Assembly (NCBI RefSeq): GCF_016906535.1
Contig: NC_057385.1
Location: 372,001-436,000 of the forward strand
Length of the DNA: 64,000 nucleotides
Source of the DNA: Rhizoctonia solani
Taxonomy: Eukaryota; Basidiomycota; Agaricomycetes; Cantharellales; Ceratobasidiaceae
Direction: 5' to 3'
In this document: one piece after another, positions 12,079-22,113 of the stretch
Layout: the number at the start of each line of letters is the position of its first letter
Position numbering within the stretch: the stretch's first letter is position 1
Program-made: the position numbers and the translations under genes
Notes under the pieces: generated by a model
Databases searched by the model: none
The model's input: the letters and a program-made list of their open reading frames with translations, nothing else
Told to the model about the DNA's origin: nothing

Positions 12079-14220
12079 ATGGATCGGCTCAACGCTATCA
12101 TCTTCTCTATTGTCGTGTTTGCAACAGTATCCATCAAATGGATCAAACGGGGTCATCCAAAGGCTCCGCTCCCACCTTCCCCAAAATCGTATCCTTTTTT
12201 GGGGAACATACCGGTTATACTAGCAAGGGACGAGCATGTTGCTTACCGAAATTGGTCTCGTGAACTAAATAGTTTGTTCTTTCCTAATTTTTAACTTTTT
12301 CATCACTTTGCTTATCAGATCTGATTTCAAGACGATGTTATCTGTATAAAAGTTCCAGGTGCAAAATTGATTGTTATCAACTCTGCTCGCGCAGCGCTGG
12401 ATCTTCTGGAGAAAAGCTCGGACAAGCTTTTGAGTCGACCAAGGATTTCAGTAATAGATACTGAGTTGTGAGTTCCTTGGCTTAATGCTTTATGGCCAAT
12501 GCTAATCTGTCCGCTATTTTTATAGCTTTGATTTGACCCGTCTACTTGCCTTATTGCGCTATGGTGAACGCTGGAAGCAATCGCGTCGACTGATGAACCT
12601 TTCATTTCGAAAAAGTGCGGTCCCCGTATATTTTAGGGTACAGACAAAGCACGCACGCCAGGCAGCCATAATGATACTTGAGCGGCCGGATGACTACGTA
12701 CGCGTCCTTTCTAGGTCCATTGCCACTGAAATTGATACTAAAGCAGAACACTAGGATCACAGATCGTGACATGTGTATATGGTTATGAAGTCGCCTCGTC
12801 CAACGACGAGATACTTCAATTGGCTGAGAATGCGTCTGTTCATCTTGGCAAGGCACTTGCACCCTTTAGTGAGTCGAAGCATGGGTTAGCCAATCTGTCT
12901 GATATAATGCATCGTATAGATTTCCTTGTCAACATAATTCCATGGCTGAGACGAGTTCCCTCTTGGTTTCCCGGTACAGGTTGGAAGCAAACCACTAGAG
13001 AATGGAGTCAGGAGTTTGTTCGGACTATTAGTCTGCCTTATGAGCATACAGTTGCCCAGATGGTGAGCGATTTTTCGTTGCGCTAGATCTGAACACCAAT
13101 ACTCCTTCTAGGCCATAGGCGATGCTACGTATTCCGCTCTAAGCCAGATTCTGCGATCTTTTCCGAATCAAGGAGTCACAGAAGAGCAGAAGGAATTGGC
13201 AATGTGGACGGCAGGGTCTGTGTTTACAGGTTTGCATTTTTTGAATGTATTCAACCAATCGGATTGATTAACGGCCTTTTACTTTATAGCCGCAGTAGAC
13301 TCGGTAAGTATCTCACATAAGGTGATATTGAACTACATCGGGGAACACAAATATTTATAGTTACATGCAACCCTTCAAGTTATAATTCTGCTCATGACAG
13401 TACATCGAGATGCCCAAGCCAAGGCTCAAAGAGAAATCGATAGCGTAACCGAGGGCAGGCGTCTACCCGAGATGGGTGACCTGCAAGATATGCTATATAC
13501 GCGTAGCCTCGTACTTGAAGCTCTCAGATGGATGCCAATAACCCCATTGGGTAAGCCAGCTGCTTCGACCTTAGCGAATAACTTATGATTGGCAAAGGTA
13601 TACCGCGTATCTGCGAAGATGATGTTCAATATAACGGATATACTATACCGAAAGGTGCATTAGTGTAGGTTGCACATTGTACTGGTGGAGCTTTGATTGA
13701 CACGTTGAGAATAGGTTCGGTAACATTTGGTAAGGAGATGCTGACCTGTCATTCTTGCAACGAACCAACAATCATTCAGGGCGATAAACCGAGACGAAGA
13801 GAAATATCAAGATCCCGAGGCTTTTCTACCTGAACGTTTTATGGATCCAAGCACCCCCGAGCCAGTAACCTTTGGATTCGGCCGCAGGTGGGAGAATAGT
13901 TAAAATTTCCCGCGTTTTGTATTTCTAACGACGAAGTTACTATAGAATATGCCCCGGAATACATTTCGCACACTCTTCATTATTCATAAACGTCGCTACA
14001 ATTTTATCGATCTTTGATATCCACCCAGTACAGGATGAACAAGGAAGAGACATAGTACCGCAGATTGGATTGGTCATGGGCACTTTAGCAATGTTAGTGA
14101 ACCGTGGCAGGAGTGTACAGAGGAACTAACAGCAGGAATGATAGGAACCCAATCCCATTCAAGTGCACGATCACCCCTCGCTCGGACATGCATCGTCGGC
14201 TACTCGATGAGGAAATTTAA
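12079..14220 (+). CDS. Cytochrome P450 monooxygenase
   Basis: Thirteen exons can be chained from ATG 12079 to TAA 14218-14220. Features in order: N-terminal membrane anchor (AIIFSIVVFATVSI); Pro-rich hinge PLPPSPKSYPFLGNIP; helix C WKQSRR; helix I AGSVFTAAVDS; helix K ExxR within LEALRWMPITPLG; the PERF-type motif LPERFMDP; and the heme-binding FGFGRRICPG, with the cysteine ligand just after a phase-2 intron. This is an ER-bound class II P450 that needs a P450 reductase; the substrate is unknown. Odd points: helix I has Ser where most P450s have the Thr of (A/G)GxDT, and one intron (12715-12746) would be only 32 bases, with its branch-like CTAAA four bases from the acceptor. If that intron is not spliced the frame stops at once, so this copy may be failing too. 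Confidence 0.85.
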
Positions 14221-15072
14221 CAGACTAGATTTGTACATACTTGACTGGGAATTAAGATTTAGGCCGAGAAGTACAGGACACTCTTGTCCATAGTTACAAT
14301 GATGTACCCATACTTTGGACAATTGGAGAAAGATGTGGTAAATATCCAATCCAACGATTCCGGCTTTTATTGGCTGACCGGCAGGCCGGGATCCACGTGA
14401 CCAGCGAATACAGCTCTGTGGTTCTTACTTTGATACTCCAAGCTTAAGATCGTCAAAGACTTTGTGGATACAAACACCAAAGGCCACGTGTAGGCTCATG
14501 GGAGAAGGATGGCACGCGGCACCCGCGTGAGTAGACGCTACGGACCGCACATAGCTGCGAAGGAATGTCGCATCAGTGTCTGGGGCACGTCATTTTGCCT
14601 CGGCATCTAGTGATACTTCTGCTTTTGGGGACATGAAGCAGTTGAGGTACATTTATTTGTTTCTAACGCGGTAATCTTCGCTTGGCACTGGGGTCACTTG
14701 ATCTAGAGACTTGCTACTTGTTCACTGCACCTCCAACCGGAACTAGCTTACGTATTCACTGTAAGCTAGGATAGGGCGAACATTCACCGACAGCTTTGAT
14801 GAGAGCCCACATTTTGGATACTATTGGTAGCTAGCTCATATGGTTTAGTCACTTGAGGTAGCTTCTATACTTTTTGTGTGGTCATCTGCAGTGCCTCGGA
14901 CTCGTCCAGTTTCTGCTTGGCTTTGGGAAGTACTAAACGTTGGGACGCGTTAATCTGAGATGATGTGGTGTGCTCGTCTATCGACTATGACTACTGATTC
15001 CGGGCCGCCTATGGCTACTATTCTCTCGCTAACGTGCAATGTTGGGCGGTCCGAAGCCTCTACCCCGGACCG

Positions 15073-15091
15073 CCTGAGGGATATCCTCAGG
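15073..15091. promoter_or_regulatory. Inverted repeat CCTGAGG-GATAT-CCTCAGG upstream of pectate lyase
   Basis: Perfect seven-base arms with a five-base spacer, 94-112 bases before the pectate lyase ATG and just upstream of the TATA-like box. The geometry fits a dimeric transcription factor site; that role is inferred. Confidence 0.45.
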
Positions 15092-15105
15092 TAGGTATTG
15101 CTTGT

Positions 15106-15113
15106 TATTTAAA
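15106..15113 (+). promoter_or_regulatory. TATA-like box (TATTTAAA) of pectate lyase
   Basis: Sits 72-79 bases before the ATG at 15185, a normal distance for a fungal TATA element with a short leader. Confidence 0.5.
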
Positions 15114-15184
15114 GGCGCCCAATTAACAAGTTTGGTCAGTGCACTACCCAGTCACTTCACACCACTAACCTTTCGTTTTCAAAA

Positions 15185-16423
15185 ATGAAGTTCACCTCCG
15201 CTCTCGTTCTTGCCATCGGCCTCGGTGTCGCTTCCGCCTCTCCAGTTGTCGAGAAGCGCGCTTCCACCAGCGACAAGGCCAACATCGGCTACGCCACTCT
15301 CAGCGGCGGGTCAGTCCCCTCCTCTCCTTTCCCTCTTATTTGACAGATTCACTCACCCTTGCCGCTCCAGCACTACCGGTGGAGGCTCTGCATCCGCCGT
15401 GACTGTCACCACTTTGTCCGCCCTCAAGTCCGCCGTGTCCGGCAACAGCGCAAAGGTCGTCATTGTTTCCGGCAACATCAGTGGAAATGAAGTCATCAAG
15501 GTCGGGTCGAACACATCTGTTCTCGGAAAGTCTGGTGCCAGTAAGTGCCAACCTCCGAACGAGTGTACGCAGCCATCTCACATCTGCCTATAGCCCTGAC
15601 CGGTGTGGGTCTGCGCGTGATCGATGTGTCGAACGTCATCATCCGCAACCTTAAGGTACGCAGTACAAAAACGGGATCCATATCGACTGGAATACTTACC
15701 GCACACTCTGTCCTTCAGATCAACAAGGTCTTGGCCGGCGCCGGCGACCACGTCGCCGTCCAGTCCGCTAACCGCGTGTGGATCGACCACGTCGAGCTGT
15801 GGTCCGACCAGACCCATGACAAAGACTACTACGATGGCCTTCTCGACCTCACCCACGGCGTGTACGCCGCATCAGTCACCAACTCCTACTTGCACGACCA
15901 CTGGAAGGCGTCGCTCGTCGGACATTCCGACAGCAACGAGAGCGAGGACAAGGCAATCCAGGTGACGTACGCGTTCAACAAGTGGCAGAACCTGAACTCG
16001 CGCACGCCCTCGTTCCGCTTCGGCCATGGCCACATCTACAACAACTAGTGAGTGTCTTGATTTGTTGGAGTCTTTTTGAGCATATACTGACCGTGACGGC
16101 GGAAATAGCTTTGTGAGCAACAACGACGGAATCAACACGCGTGTAGGCGCAGAGCTGCTTGTTCAGAACAACGTGTTCGAGAGCGTGAAGAAGCCGCTGT
16201 ACAGCACGGACAACGGGTATGCGAACGCGAGCGGCAACGATTTTGGAGGAGCCAGCAACACTGCTGCTACTAGTAGGTTATTTAGTGCCTGCAATTAACT
16301 ATACCGCACTTACATGTTTATCCAGCGTCGTGGAGCTCTGTCGGGTATTCTTACAGTTTGACCGCGGTGGGATCTGTGAAGTCCTACGTGAACTCGAATG
16401 CTGGCGCCAAGCTGTCTTTCTAA
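15185..16423 (+). CDS. Secreted pectate lyase, polysaccharide lyase family 1
   Basis: Six exons (15185-15309, 15371-15540, 15594-15655, 15719-16047, 16109-16272, 16326-16423) give 315 residues. Signal peptide MKFTSALVLAIGLGVASA is followed by a possible Kex2 site (EKR). It cleaves de-esterified homogalacturonan in plant walls by Ca2+-dependent beta-elimination. Family marks: NVIIRNLK; WIDHVELWSD; the acidic Ca2+-binding run DGLLDLTHG; YLHDHWKASLVG; and the catalytic-arginine segment TPSFRFGHGHIYNNYF, which spans an intron. Length is normal for fungal PL1 enzymes and all key segments are present. High GC at third codon positions compared with the flanking DNA suggests strong expression. No carbohydrate-binding module is attached. 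Confidence 0.95.
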
Positions 16424-18149
16424 GTATGGTGATAGGCTATTTGTTGATTGTATGCTTCAATCAACGATAGAATGTATCTGTACATACTACTATATCAGCG
16501 AATCAATTCTTCATACTTTATGCTCTCCGTTCTCTTTGCAGAGCGAAACCTTGTTCTTTTAACTTAGTGGCCGAATTCTATGAGAACAGCACCTTTTCAT
16601 GCTGTTCACGCTATCAACCTGGGGGAGACGGGTCGTGTTTGCGATCGAGCCCAAAAATTCAAGCACGGGGTCAATAATTTTACCATCGCACTACCATATA
16701 TATACGTATATACAAATTTGAAACCTCAAATGGCGGTCCGGATGGAAGAGTAATTGGGTTTCGTAGTATAGAGCATACTGCGAGAATGTATCTTCAAGAA
16801 CGGGCCGGCCATCTCAGACGGCCACATCACATCGCAGAAAGTTCACACAGTCTCCCTTTTATTGTATTGTGAGTATACTTCGCGACTAGGAGAATGACTA
16901 GCTCAATAGTATTACTAGATGGAGCTAGCAAATGAGTTGGCCCATACACGTAGTTGCCGAGTACTTCGACACTTGATTGTTTGCTACAATAGTACAGTGA
17001 TCGGTGAATACATGCCTATTATAGTAGTTACAGTAGGCACCGAAGAAAATCCTGTCGGAACATGCTTCATGAATTTAGATCAAGTGACAACTTGCCAAAC
17101 CGAGGCTAACTTGCCGATCGACGGCGGTTCCGAGGTACCACCTTCGTGAGCCTATAGCTAGAAGTAACAGGTCACAACCGTTTTTTGTGATGCAATAGTC
17201 GACTCATATTGTGTACCACTCTGTACACTAGTACTATACCCCGTGGCCCGCTACGGGACGTGAGGAAGGAGTGGTGGGCCAATTCGTGAGCTGAGATTCT
17301 GATGGAGTGAGAAGGGTTGGATCGGGTGATTGGGTTCGGTTCAAGAACTATTTTAGTATGTCGAACCTATCCCGCGTTGTATAAGTGAAAACATACAGAT
17401 CAGTTTCGAGATCGTGGGAGAATATCAGTAGCCAACAAGTTTCACGACTATCACGTGGGCACGTAGCTCTTTAAATATGAATAAAAAAAAACGACTATCA
17501 CGTGATGCCGAAGACCGCCAAAGGAGGGAAATACTTAGAAAAAGTTCGAGGAGAATGCCAAGGTCTCTGGAGTTAAATGGTGAAATAGCTCAGGGGATGG
17601 GTTGGATTTTTCGTGTAGGTTCGATTATTTATCGCTCATTAGACTTAGTTAATGGTTTAAACTCCTATGTCGTCCGGAACTAACTATGTACAACATATGA
17701 ACATATGTATTTATCACAAAAACCGTATTAGTTGTCTACATTGAAGAAATGAGGCAGTAATTACCACTCTGATTAGAGGATACAAAATATTCAACAGCAC
17801 TTTCAAGCCTGGACAGGGACCCGGCAATGAAGAAGTAAACGTTAATTTTTGGTGAACAAGCTCTGAGGCACGCGCCATGCCACCATGTGCCAGCCATTTA
17901 TAGTGACAGTCAAAAAGACAGATAGTCAAATTTCACTACTATTTAGCATAAACACACCCTTATCAGAAGCTTATTATAGAGCACCTTAGCTAGAAGCCTT
18001 TAAATATTTGAGATAACAGCCTTGGGCGCGTCGCTCCTAAAACTCTGACCGAATTCCACCGGTTTAGCATCATGGCCTACACAAAGTCGCTGAGGGTCTA
18101 TTTGTTGACATAGAGTTCAGGCAGTCTTTCCGTCGAGACAGCCTTCTAG
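16424..18149. other. Long intergenic stretch, no gene recognised
   Basis: AT-rich, with many short open frames but none protein-like. It contains a direct repeat of ACGACTATCACGTG (17445-17457 region and 17491-17504), so two CACGTG boxes about 47 bases apart. Confidence 0.45.
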
Positions 18150-18885
18150 TTATCTCATCCGGATCGATGCCGTATATACTCTGAAAGATCCGTCATTAGA
18201 TGCAACAGTCCTACTGAGAGTTGAGTCTCGAGCCTTTTCCGGTGATGAATTTTTAGTTTCGGCATCGATATCATTGAGTGTGAGTACCAAATTCCGAAAC
18301 CCAAGAGCTCCAAAAGCAATATCTGCCGTGAGCTTTGGCATCTCACCGATGAGTCGTCGCCGATCCCTCGAAACACAAGTAAGATCCTTGTCACCATCTG
18401 TTATGAACTGGGTAAACAAACATATCATTACCCCTATATCACTTCGAACAACTTACCCATATTGCTTCAAACGCAAACCCATACTCCCCAGTGGTCATCT
18501 TTGTGTAGACTAATATTTAGGAGCAGAATGTTAGGAGAAGCGACGGGTCCTGATGACTGGCCTTCCTGGAAGGACTGAACACGGTTCATCAGCATCGGAA
18601 AGCCACTCTCTCCGGACCAGAGCTCCCTTAGATTATTGATGAGGTACTCGCAAAGATCATCCGAGACGCTACGTACTGATTTTCTGAGTAAGATTATATG
18701 CATAGAGTCGAATATCCTCTTGAAACCAAGGTCTTGGTATTACTGTGCTTTGTTCTAAACAAAAAATGTGCTTACTCTGGTTGCGTGTGATACAGTAGGT
18801 GCCGTCTCCAGAGCACGAATAACGCTCTCGAAAGGCAGTCCTTGATTAAATGTAGTCTTGTGTTTAAGCTTAGATTCAGGGTATA
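18150..18885 (-). pseudogene. Unknown gene remnant, probably truncated at a dispersed repeat
   Basis: Several minus-strand segments join in frame across likely introns: TTFNQGLPFESVIRALETAP..., then after gtaagc...ttcaag RIFDSMHIILLRKSVRSVSD...ELWSGESGFPMLMNRVQSF, then TKMTTGEYGFAFEAIW, then FITDGDKDLTCVSRDRR...ADIAFGALGFRNLVLTL and a stop near 18150. The peptides have a real-protein composition but I do not recognise the family. The 5' end meets the dispersed repeat at 18885, and no start codon or N-terminal exon is visible beyond it, so this may be a gene cut by insertion. It could also be an intact gene whose first exons I missed. Confidence 0.4.
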
Positions 18886-19280
18886 CTGGGCCTTGGGCCG
18901 GCACGCGACGAACAAAGACGAGAAGAAAATGCATACATGAGAAGGGGGAAGAGATGCGTACGATCCGGACCGGCAGACGCATGGGGGTGGGAGCCGGAGA
19001 GGCGGTACGCCGAACCGGGGTGCCATCGGGACCGAGCCACCGAGCGAGCTGGGTGGGCGGCCGAACCGGATCGTATGCGTGTAGAGAAGGCGCAGGCGGG
19101 TGGGACACGCAAAGAAAAAAGGGGGGAAGGCGGACTGGATAAGCTCTGCAGCAAGCACGTTGTGCTCGCCGAACGTAGAATGGAAGAAACAGGACGAACG
19201 GCGTAAGCGCCGAGAGCGGGGTGCAACAAACAGGGCGCAAGCATGACGGCTATTAAAGCAGTAAGAGCAACACGCAACGG
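18885..19280. repeat. Dispersed GC-rich repeat, copy B (candidate solo LTR or MITE)
   Basis: Second copy of the element at 11035-11400. The hairpin (19151-19158 and 19162-19169 around GTT) carries one mismatch here. A short near-palindrome GCGTAAGCGCC occurs inside it (about 19199) and again just beyond (about 19295). It lies against the 5' side of the unknown gene remnant. Confidence 0.6.
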
Positions 19281-20282
19281 GCTTAGTGATCTGTTCGCGT
19301 AAGCGCCGACGCAGGGACTCAGGCATGGGGCGCATAAGACTATGCTGCAAAGGCCTGAATTTTATTACCAAAGTATTTTAGCATGGCTACGACATTTCTT
19401 CCCCTGGCTTACACCTTTAGTTAAAGGAGTACGTGAAGTCTGGTTATATTGAAAGCTGCTCATTGTAAGCATACGGAGCAAACCGGTCGGCGAGGGGACT
19501 GAGTGGGTTAGACGCTTCAGAGGCGAGTTAAATACGGAGAGCGCCTATAGCTGCGAGTATGAGTCTGCCTCGCTGTGATAGGCTATCAGATGTAGTCCCA
19601 TGAGGTTAGTTGAGGGCATGTTAATAGAAACGTTCTCACTGAAACTGGCCAATGCTTAAATTTTATGAAATTAGTTGATTAGACTCGAGGTCCATGGAAA
19701 AGACTAGTATAATCTCGTCATTTCAGCCATCATTTCGTCGTTTACTCACTACAGACGTACTGATAGCATACAAACAAGTCAGTCTACACAAACCAGACAG
19801 CCAAAATAAATACCACAATGCCGCCTGAAATATCCCCAACAATAGCGCAGTTCGTTGCTGAGGATGGGCAGCAAGTAGGCCACAGTCACTGATGGTCAAT
19901 GAAATCATTCTAGCACGTGCACCCAGCTCGCATCCCAGATGCATGAATAAATGTTCGGGATTCTCGGTTTCACTATGATATTTATGCTACCACATACATG
20001 TTATATCCATGAATATGATATATAGGTGGTAGCGCGGGGATGGATCCGTACATAGTCGAGCAGAAACAGAGATTTATTCAACTAAAAATTTGCAGGTTTC
20101 CTGCCGGTGTTATCGAATGTATCATAAAAATCTCATGCTAATATTTATGAAACTCTCGAGAATAGCATACAGAAAATTCGGCCAGCATGACAAGATAGTC
20201 CAAAAGGGTCCGTGTAATGCTCGCAATATACCTTAAATACACACCGATCCACAACTTTATCTCGCTGTGTCCACTAAATTTA
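19281..20282. other. Intergenic, no gene recognised
   Basis: AT-rich DNA between repeat copy B and the 3' end of the cupredoxin gene. Nothing protein-like or repeated was recognised. Confidence 0.45.
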
Positions 20283-20996
20283 TCACTTTCCTCCTGATTC
20301 CTTGGCCATTGATTGGAACTTCTCGAATGTATTTCCCTCGTTAGGTGGATTGACCTGGAGCACGCTGTCATTTAGTATTTCTTAGAAGAACAAGATATAA
20401 TGCAGACTTACGGCAAACACCATGCCTGCGGGACAATGACCAATCTGGCCGCAGTAGAACCAATGTGGCTTCTCCTGTAGCGAATGAAGGCGTCAGTTAC
20501 ACGAAGGGAGAGGTCGCTGCTCTTGAACTCACATCAGTAACTTTGAATTTGCGTATCGGAAGGTCGTGCTTGTCTTCCTCTGCAACTGGAACACTATTCG
20601 AGTCGGTCAGTATTATACCTTTCAAATATGCATGAAAGTTATACTCACAAGCCGGTGCGGAATCCTCCATCAATTGCGCTGCATGGCTTGCCGAACGAGC
20701 TCTCGGTCACCGTGTGATTCTTCGGATGGCTACGCCCATCAGTCAGTCAGTCCCATGGTACCAACCGTTCTCGCTTATACAGAAACTTACAACTCGAACT
20801 TGATGTAGTCTCCAACTTTGGCATGTACGAACTCGGGATTGTATCGCAGCTGTCCCCACGCACCAACAGTCACTTCGTGGGTCTTGGGAGATTCCCACTC
20901 GGTGCGTGCATTGTGAGGGACCGGGTTGGCAGCAACCCCAACGAGAGGAAGAGCGAGAACAGCGGCGGATGCGATAGAAGCAAAGTTGAAGAACAT
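20283..20996 (-). CDS. Secreted cupredoxin (type-1 copper protein)
   Basis: Five exons: 20996-20791, 20729-20649, 20593-20533, 20474-20412 and 20354-20283, giving about 160 residues. The start is the ATG at 20996 (MFFNFASIASAAVLALPL, a signal peptide); no other upstream ATG fits. The copper site can be read directly: histidine in FEFHPKNHTV, then Cys-x4-His-x4-Met in WFYCGQIGHCPAGMVF, as in stellacyanin/plastocyanin-like proteins. The C-terminal MVFAVNPP..GNTFEKFQ is typical of extracellular fungal cupredoxins found in serine-rich wall proteins; here the Ser-rich tail is absent. Role is inferred as extracellular electron transfer or copper handling. A TATAAATG box on the minus strand at about 21086-21093 lies some 90 bases upstream. 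Confidence 0.9.
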
Positions 20997-22113
20997 ACTG
21001 AACAAATTATAGAAGAGAGGTGCTGACGGAAGAGTAGGATGAGTAGTGAGAGCACGATGAGGAATGAGAGCGTCAGACAGCGTGCATTTATAGTACTATC
21101 GGTTTAAATTCGAGCTCACTGTGGGGTAATTATTTCGGCCATAGGATGTGTATACTGCCCCTGTGAACTATGGCTGGATGCCCGTGCAGAGCCATAAACC
21201 CAGGCCACATAGCCATGCACTCTCGGAAGATGCGGTAATATGATCTTGCGGCGCTACGCCTGTAGGTGAGTATATCAAGCCAAGCATAAGTGCAATGTTA
21301 GAAGGATTCAAATGAAGTGTGGTAAATCAGGCAGTGTGCGAGAGGATGTGGCCGAGGTAAACTTGGCGTAACTCTATGATCCCAAAGGGGTTTGATGTAC
21401 GTACATTGCCCCAATGACCGATCACAGTTGTATACCGTCCCATTGATTAGTATCTTGTCGTACATGAATTGATTCAATTGTCACCCGAGATTATTGACAT
21501 TCTGGCGCGTATTCGCGCAGCCATAACAAACAACTAACTGGAATGAAAAATGCTGGGTGTCTATTACGGTGGTTTGTCCAGATTCCATTAGCATACGTAA
21601 TTAGGTACGAGTCCGAACGAGGCTGGATGGCCTGGTAACATGTGTGAACGTCGCCTCATGAGGGAAGTTCAAAGTCCAATCGCAAAGGATTAGGGCCTTA
21701 GGAACGCGACTGCCGGGACCAGCCACAGTAGCTAAGCACATCACTAAATCGGGAATCAGAAGTCTCAGAGGCTCACTAGCAACTGCGCAACCTTTGCAAG
21801 CGTTTATACGCCCCCCTCCCCTTCCCTTCCTAGTGGCACCCACATTTGAGTCTCGTGGCCTTTTAGAATTTCCTGTCGTCTTTCACACGGCGTTTTGGTT
21901 TTTCATGGTCTCTTTGAATTAGCATAGTTCGACTGGGTTTGTGAATGCTTTACTTTGTTCGCATTGTGGCCGTTAGATATGAATAAAGAAACGTACTGCA
22001 CGTGACCTACTTCTTTTTAATAGCACGTGACCTACTGATATCATGTCATGTGAATTCGAAGAAGATCAAAGTTGACCAAACTTGCTGTGGCTCTATCTGC
22101 CATAGCGAGCACA
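20997..22113. other. Divergent intergenic region (cupredoxin / MFS transporter)
   Basis: Should hold both promoters. The right end has two direct copies of GCACGTGACCTACT (about 21998-22011 and 22023-22036), listed separately. No gene recognised. Confidence 0.5.
21998..22036. promoter_or_regulatory. Tandem CACGTGACC boxes upstream of the MFS transporter
   Basis: The 14-mer GCACGTGACCTACT is present twice in direct orientation, 25 bases apart, about 80-115 bases before the transporter ATG. CACGTG is the classic bHLH (Cbf1/Pho4-type) core; binding is inferred. Confidence 0.5.

Larger units (their letters stand above)
14221..15184. other. Intergenic, promoter of pectate lyase at its right end
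   Basis: No gene recognised. A CACGTGACC site lies at 14394-14402. The right end holds a perfect inverted repeat at 15073-15091 and a TATA-like box at 15106-15113, both listed separately. Confidence 0.5.

Noticed and set aside
18755..19371. Long minus-strand frames up to about 200 residues
   Set aside because: Composition noise of the GC-rich repeat copy B; three frames are open together and no domain is visible.
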